Origin: Tricholomella constricta
Lineage: Eukaryota > Basidiomycota > Agaricomycetes > Agaricales > Lyophyllaceae
Assembly: GCA_013368375.1 (NCBI GenBank)
Contig: JAACJP010000061.1
Coordinates: forward strand, 120,154-184,153
DNA: 64,000 nucleotides
Reading direction: 5' to 3'
The translations under genes and the position numbers were made by a program. The notes beneath the pieces are model-generated. The model did no database searches and was not told the origin of the DNA. It saw nothing but the letters and a program-made list of their open reading frames with translations. The first letter of the stretch is position 1. Every line of letters begins with the position of its first letter. This document shows, in pieces, positions 60,394-64,000 of the stretch.

Positions 60394-60440
60394 TTGATTT
60401 TGCCAACTGTCCCACGCACCGAGGCAAAATACAAAACCTC

Positions 60441-60456
60441 GTTCTATAAATAGAAC
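60441..60456. promoter_or_regulatory. Palindromic TATA-box candidate
   Basis: GTTCTATAAATAGAAC is a perfect palindrome that contains TATAAATA. It lies about 50 bp from the 12-bp inverted repeat and 70 bp before a plus-strand ATG at 60515. Confidence 0.4.
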
Positions 60457-60594
60457 TCGGAACTATTCTTCGTCGCATCGAGCGCAAATAACGGATCCTT
60501 CGGATAAATCCAAAATGTCCCGCTTTTGTAGCATGTCGGCTGGCCTGAGGATGCAATTTGAGCTTCAGCATATCTCTAACACCACGAAGGTAGG

Positions 60595-61076
60595 CATCAT
60601 GTATTCCTCCGATTTATCTTCTTCCTTGGATTCCTGTTCTGCTTGTCTCATCGCGTCAAGCAGATCATCGTCGTTCTCATTATCAAAAAGGCTTTCTTCA
60701 ACCTCAGCATCTCCTTGTCCTTCATTTGTCTCGAGTTCTTGAATATCATTCCATTCCGATTGAAAACGAGTGTACTCATCGGGCGTAAGAACATTTGGAT
60801 CTAGTACACGCGAGATTGCATCAGTTCTGTCAACGTGAATGATGATATCAAAGCTACATTACCTGATTCGTCTACAGGGCCGTGGCCATCCCTTCAGCTG
60901 ATCTCTCAGAAGCAGGGTTCGTGTTTGAGCGCCTTGCAAAAAAACGGGCTTGGACGACCAGGTGTTCCAGCCACAGAGTTGCTCTCGAAAAGATTTTTGT
61001 TTGCATTTGGGACAGCTTGGATTTTTCGGCCTGCACCAACCCGAGCACCACCATGCTTCGATGTAGATTTAGACAT
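60595..61076 (-). pseudogene. N-terminal remnant of a GGARxGAGRK-type gene
   Basis: The minus strand from ATG 61076 reads MSKSTSKHGGARVGAGRK, then SPFFCKAL; further on (60800-60600) VLTPDEYTRFQSEWNDIQEL and an acidic ESLFDNENDDDLLDAMRQAE. This opening is one I associate with the same transposase/exonuclease family as the split gene at the left of the window. No later domain follows here, so it appears to be a fragment of another, or relocated, copy. Confidence 0.4.
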
Positions 61077-61555
61077 AGATGTGAATATGGGAGCAGAAGC
61101 GAGCACGTTGTTGAGGACGATGACCAGAAGATATACGTCTTGCAGATTTCGCGTGAGGGTCACATGACAACAGGCACTTCCTGGAGGAAGTGCGAGGATA
61201 TACAGAAAAACAGGAGGTTTTACATATTGTACAAAACATACTTATGTGTGCATAGAAGCTGGTCCCAAAGTTTCAAAGACTAGCAAGCCATACTGAATGC
61301 GCTGTCGATACTCGAGCCAAGGATTCTGAAGTCACATGACATGAAGGCAGTCATCGTGTTGCCATAGTTGGCGGCAGTCAGCGTAGCGTCTGGTCATGGG
61401 ATGGCATTCGAGAGTAGTCAATGTCTGATGGAGTGTTCGTTAGAGTGCGTACCTTGTCCTCTTCACGACTTCCGATCTCATCGTCCTTTGTCGACTCCGA
61501 TTTCTCCATCTACCAACTCTCCATCGAGGAGCTCTGGAAAGGAGTGGGAAATGGA

Positions 61556-61850
61556 CAGAGCGATTCCGGGGCGCCAGGAGCTCGTCGATTATTTCGCGTA
61601 CGTCGACAAGAAGCTCGACCTGAAGCGCGACATGTCCTTCGACACGCGCGTCACCGGCTGCTTTATTTTCGACAGCCCCACAGACCGCTGCGTCGTCTCG
61701 ACGTCTCGACACAGAACGGGCATACCGTCCGCCCCCGCTTCCTTCTTCCTCTGCACCGGATTTGCGTCCAAGCCCTCTACCCGAATACAAGGGGCTCGAC
61801 GCCTTCCAAGGCATCATCCACCACACAGCCCAATGGCCGTGAGACCAATC
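61556..61850 (+). pseudogene. Baeyer-Villiger-type flavin monooxygenase fragment
   Basis: RQELVDYFAYVDKKLDLKRD, MSFDTRVTGCFIFDSPTDRC, then FLCTGFASKP and, after a one-base frameshift near 61785, EYKGLDAFQGIIHHTAQWP. This is the stretch around the CTGFAS box and HHT motif of FAD/NADPH monooxygenases. The N-terminal FAD-binding GxGxxG part and the C-terminal half are absent. Relic only. Confidence 0.6.
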
Positions 61851-62019
61851 CGTCGCATCTTGTTGCTATCAGAGCGCATCGCCAGATTTGCCACCGTCGC
61901 CGAGCTGTCGCATTGAGTAGAAGCACATAGGCACCGTTTTCGGCAACGTAGGATGTGGATTGGCGGATTCTGGCAACATTGATATTGGTATGTCCCTACC
62001 GCGGGCTCGTCTCGTCCTT

Positions 62020-62545
62020 CTCTGCTGATTCTCAGTCTTCAGGTGACACCTTCCATCGTTTGGAGCAGCGTTGACGCTGCTTGAACCCCCGCAGCGAATG
62101 CTGGCATAACGAGATCTTGTCGACATCGTGTTCTGGAAGGGTTGAGACTCAGTGCGTGCCGTAGTGTTGTGAATGTATGTTACGCACCTGTACCTTGTCC
62201 TTGTCATGTTTAGGTGACGCCTCCCATCATGTAGAGTAACGTCGGCGCTGCCTGAGCCCTCGTAGCGAATAATGGCGCAAATGATAGCCTGTCGCCGTCG
62301 AGTTCTAGAAGGGTTGAGACAGTGTGTGCCGTGGTGTTGCGAAAGTATATTACGCACCTATATCCTGTCCTCGTCATGTTCAAGTGACACCTCCCATCGT
62401 GCAGAGCAGCGTCGGCTCTGCCTGAGCCCTCGTATCGAATGCTGGCGCCAACGATAGCTTGTCGCGTCGAGTTCTGGAAGGGTTGGGACCCGGTATGTGC
62501 CGTGATAACGCGGAGGTACATTACCTTGTCCTCATCGTATTCTCT
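62020..62545. repeat. Three diverged tandem repeats of about 171 bp
   Basis: RAGTGACRCCTYCCATC occurs at about 62041, 62213 and 62383. Each is followed by a GTYGRCRCTGCCTGA segment, a GTTCTRGAAGGGTTG segment and RTACCTTGTCC. Confidence 0.75.
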
Positions 62546-64000
62546 CCACTGATTCTATGAGGATATGTAGCCCGTAGATGTAGTTAGGCCTGCAGTAGGT
62601 TTAGTGAGTAAAAGTGAGCAAGAGGATATGTACAAGGTACGCACCATCTCGCACCATCCTTGCTACGACGTGCAGCTCAGAAATAAACAATTTGAGAAAC
62701 TAATGACTGTGATAACTTAAGATGACAAGCCGCAGAGTAGAGAATGGAAATCAACCAGGAGAGGCGGCCATCGACGTGGTGAAAGTTGCGAAGATGATCC
62801 CCAACGATGAGAGATGGGAATCCCTAGCCAAATCGGTCAGTGGCTGTACGCGTTATGTGTTATGTCCTGTTATGTGGACATAACAACCGACAGGCATAAG
62901 CAATGAGCCCCGAAATGGGCTTCTCCTCCTCCGTTCGTTGCAAGCCTCGAGCTGATCATACTTGGAAGGTAGGGCCAAAACTTCCAATTTCTTGTCATTC
63001 CACCTCCTACCTCCCTTACAATTTCTAAACCAGTGCGCCTCCGGTTATTGAATTGAACGACGTGATAGTCTAGTGGATGCATTCTCACTGGTCTCAGACA
63101 CGGCTGCAGAAGGGGGCCAGTGGTTGCGACCCCATGACCCCAAGGAACCTCTTGGCCCTCATGTCCTCTGCAGAGCTCAGAATTCACAGCATAATCATTG
63201 TTTGCTTGATCATTTCATCTTAGAATATCTGACACGCGGAGTGCTCCTTCCTGACCTCGAGGCCTCCAATGTTCAGTGGATGCTCCCATGGTATTGTTAG
63301 ACATCGAGGCTCGGGAAAACAGTGGCTCGCGAAGGCTTGTCCTGACGCCGTTGTTTTGCAGTAACCAAGTAGTCCTTGGGCGCTATAGAACGACAACAAC
63401 GAAAGCAGATGGTCGTGAGGAGAACAAAAGAGGCGAAGCAGTCCGGTGGCAACATTGAATACAAGTTTAGCAGTACTGAGAGAAAAACGAGGATCAACCC
63501 TGGAACAATGGTGTGGCTGGAATATTGATACATTGGCCGAGACGTTATTGGTGCGAGCGATTCCAGTTCCCAGAGAGAGGTCATAAAAATACTCGATGCT
63601 GCCGAAACGAACATGGACGACGGACAGCAGAGGGCGCTCCGGCAGACATTGACAACGTGAGATATAACTAGGCCAGCCCATGGATTTGACCTCGGTAAAT
63701 CATCAAGCCAACGGTGCGCATGTGAAGCACAAAAGATAATGATCGATGATGGTCGAAAGCTCAGTTACTCATCGTATGAGCGCAGCAGAGTCCAGGTCGG
63801 TCGCCCTCCAATACATCATATCACATTGGGTTCTGAGCAGTAAGGAGTGACGAGAGAATCTCGCCACAATTCGACCGATACCGGGCTTACGAGACAGGCT
63901 TGTATGAGAGGTCCCGAAGAGCAAGATGAGGCGTCGAGGGAATCGAAGCTAAGAGTGTCGATTCAGAAGGTCATCCAGGCACCGAATGATGTTGTACGTT
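62546..64000. other. No recognisable gene
   Basis: Short frames only, no domain, no clear repeat. A tRNA-like A-box (TAGTCTAGTGG at about 63068) and a loose B-box follow but do not fold as a tRNA. Confidence 0.45.

Noticed and set aside
63062..63150. tRNA-like sequence (TAGTCTAGTGG, later GGTTGCGACCCC)
   Set aside because: Acceptor stem ends do not pair and the B-box has an extra base; at most a decayed tRNA or SINE head.

Overview
The window looks like a repeat-rich, accessory stretch of a basidiomycete genome, most likely a mushroom-forming Agaricomycete. Reasons: spliced genes with 49-99 bp introns (GTAAGT/GTGCGT donors, CTAAC/CTGAC-type branch sites), chromodomain Ty3/gypsy elements, a Helitron, a TET/JBP-type dioxygenase, a fungal tyrosine-recombinase remnant, and several multi-exon proteins of kinds expanded in Agaricomycetes. 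All family names come from reading motifs; no database search was possible.

Left part (1-37580): one minus-strand gene, with a CxxC finger, a transposase-like D...D core and a DEDDy 3'-5' exonuclease, is split by two LTR-element insertions. Element 1 (831-11730, minus) is a chromodomain gypsy with 221-bp LTRs differing at one base and a GAGAA target duplication. Its gag-protease ends at a UGA-CUA stop in frame with pol, pol has a second in-frame UGA inside RT, and two extra ORFs lie between pol and the 3' LTR. It also carries an unusual density of short perfect hairpins. Element 2 (outer copy 12205-37002, minus) is interrupted by a sister copy, element 3 (13293-25332, plus). Both have about 1.04-kb LTRs, a TGG-type PBS, a -1 frameshift signal between gag-protease and pol, a polypurine tract (PPT) repeated inside pol, and 4-bp target duplications.

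Main discovery candidate: downstream of pol, each copy of the element 2/3 family carries two paralogous spliced genes on the strand opposite to gag-pol. All four start with a 270-nt first exon (90 codons), and the last intron of each sits directly before the first Cys codon of a Zn2Cys6-type motif (CX2CX6CX8CX2CX6C). The introns can survive retrotransposition because the genes are antisense to the genomic RNA. The modules end at extra PPT-like repeats. B copies are open in both elements; A copies are dam­aged (a Cys-to-Tyr change in one, a 1-nt deletion in the other).

Right part (37590-64000): a Helitron Rep/helicase gene with a C-terminal cysteine-peptidase-like domain; an intact four-exon TET/JBP-type dioxygenase gene; a truncated tyrosine recombinase; a 101-bp satellite built of mini-hairpins with a shared AGTTAN loop; a five-exon zinc-finger gene whose product begins with a histone H3 tail look-alike; further multi-exon genes of unknown function; a MYND-finger gene; a Baeyer-Villiger-type monooxygenase relic; and tandem repeats. 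The last 1.4 kb shows nothing I can assign.
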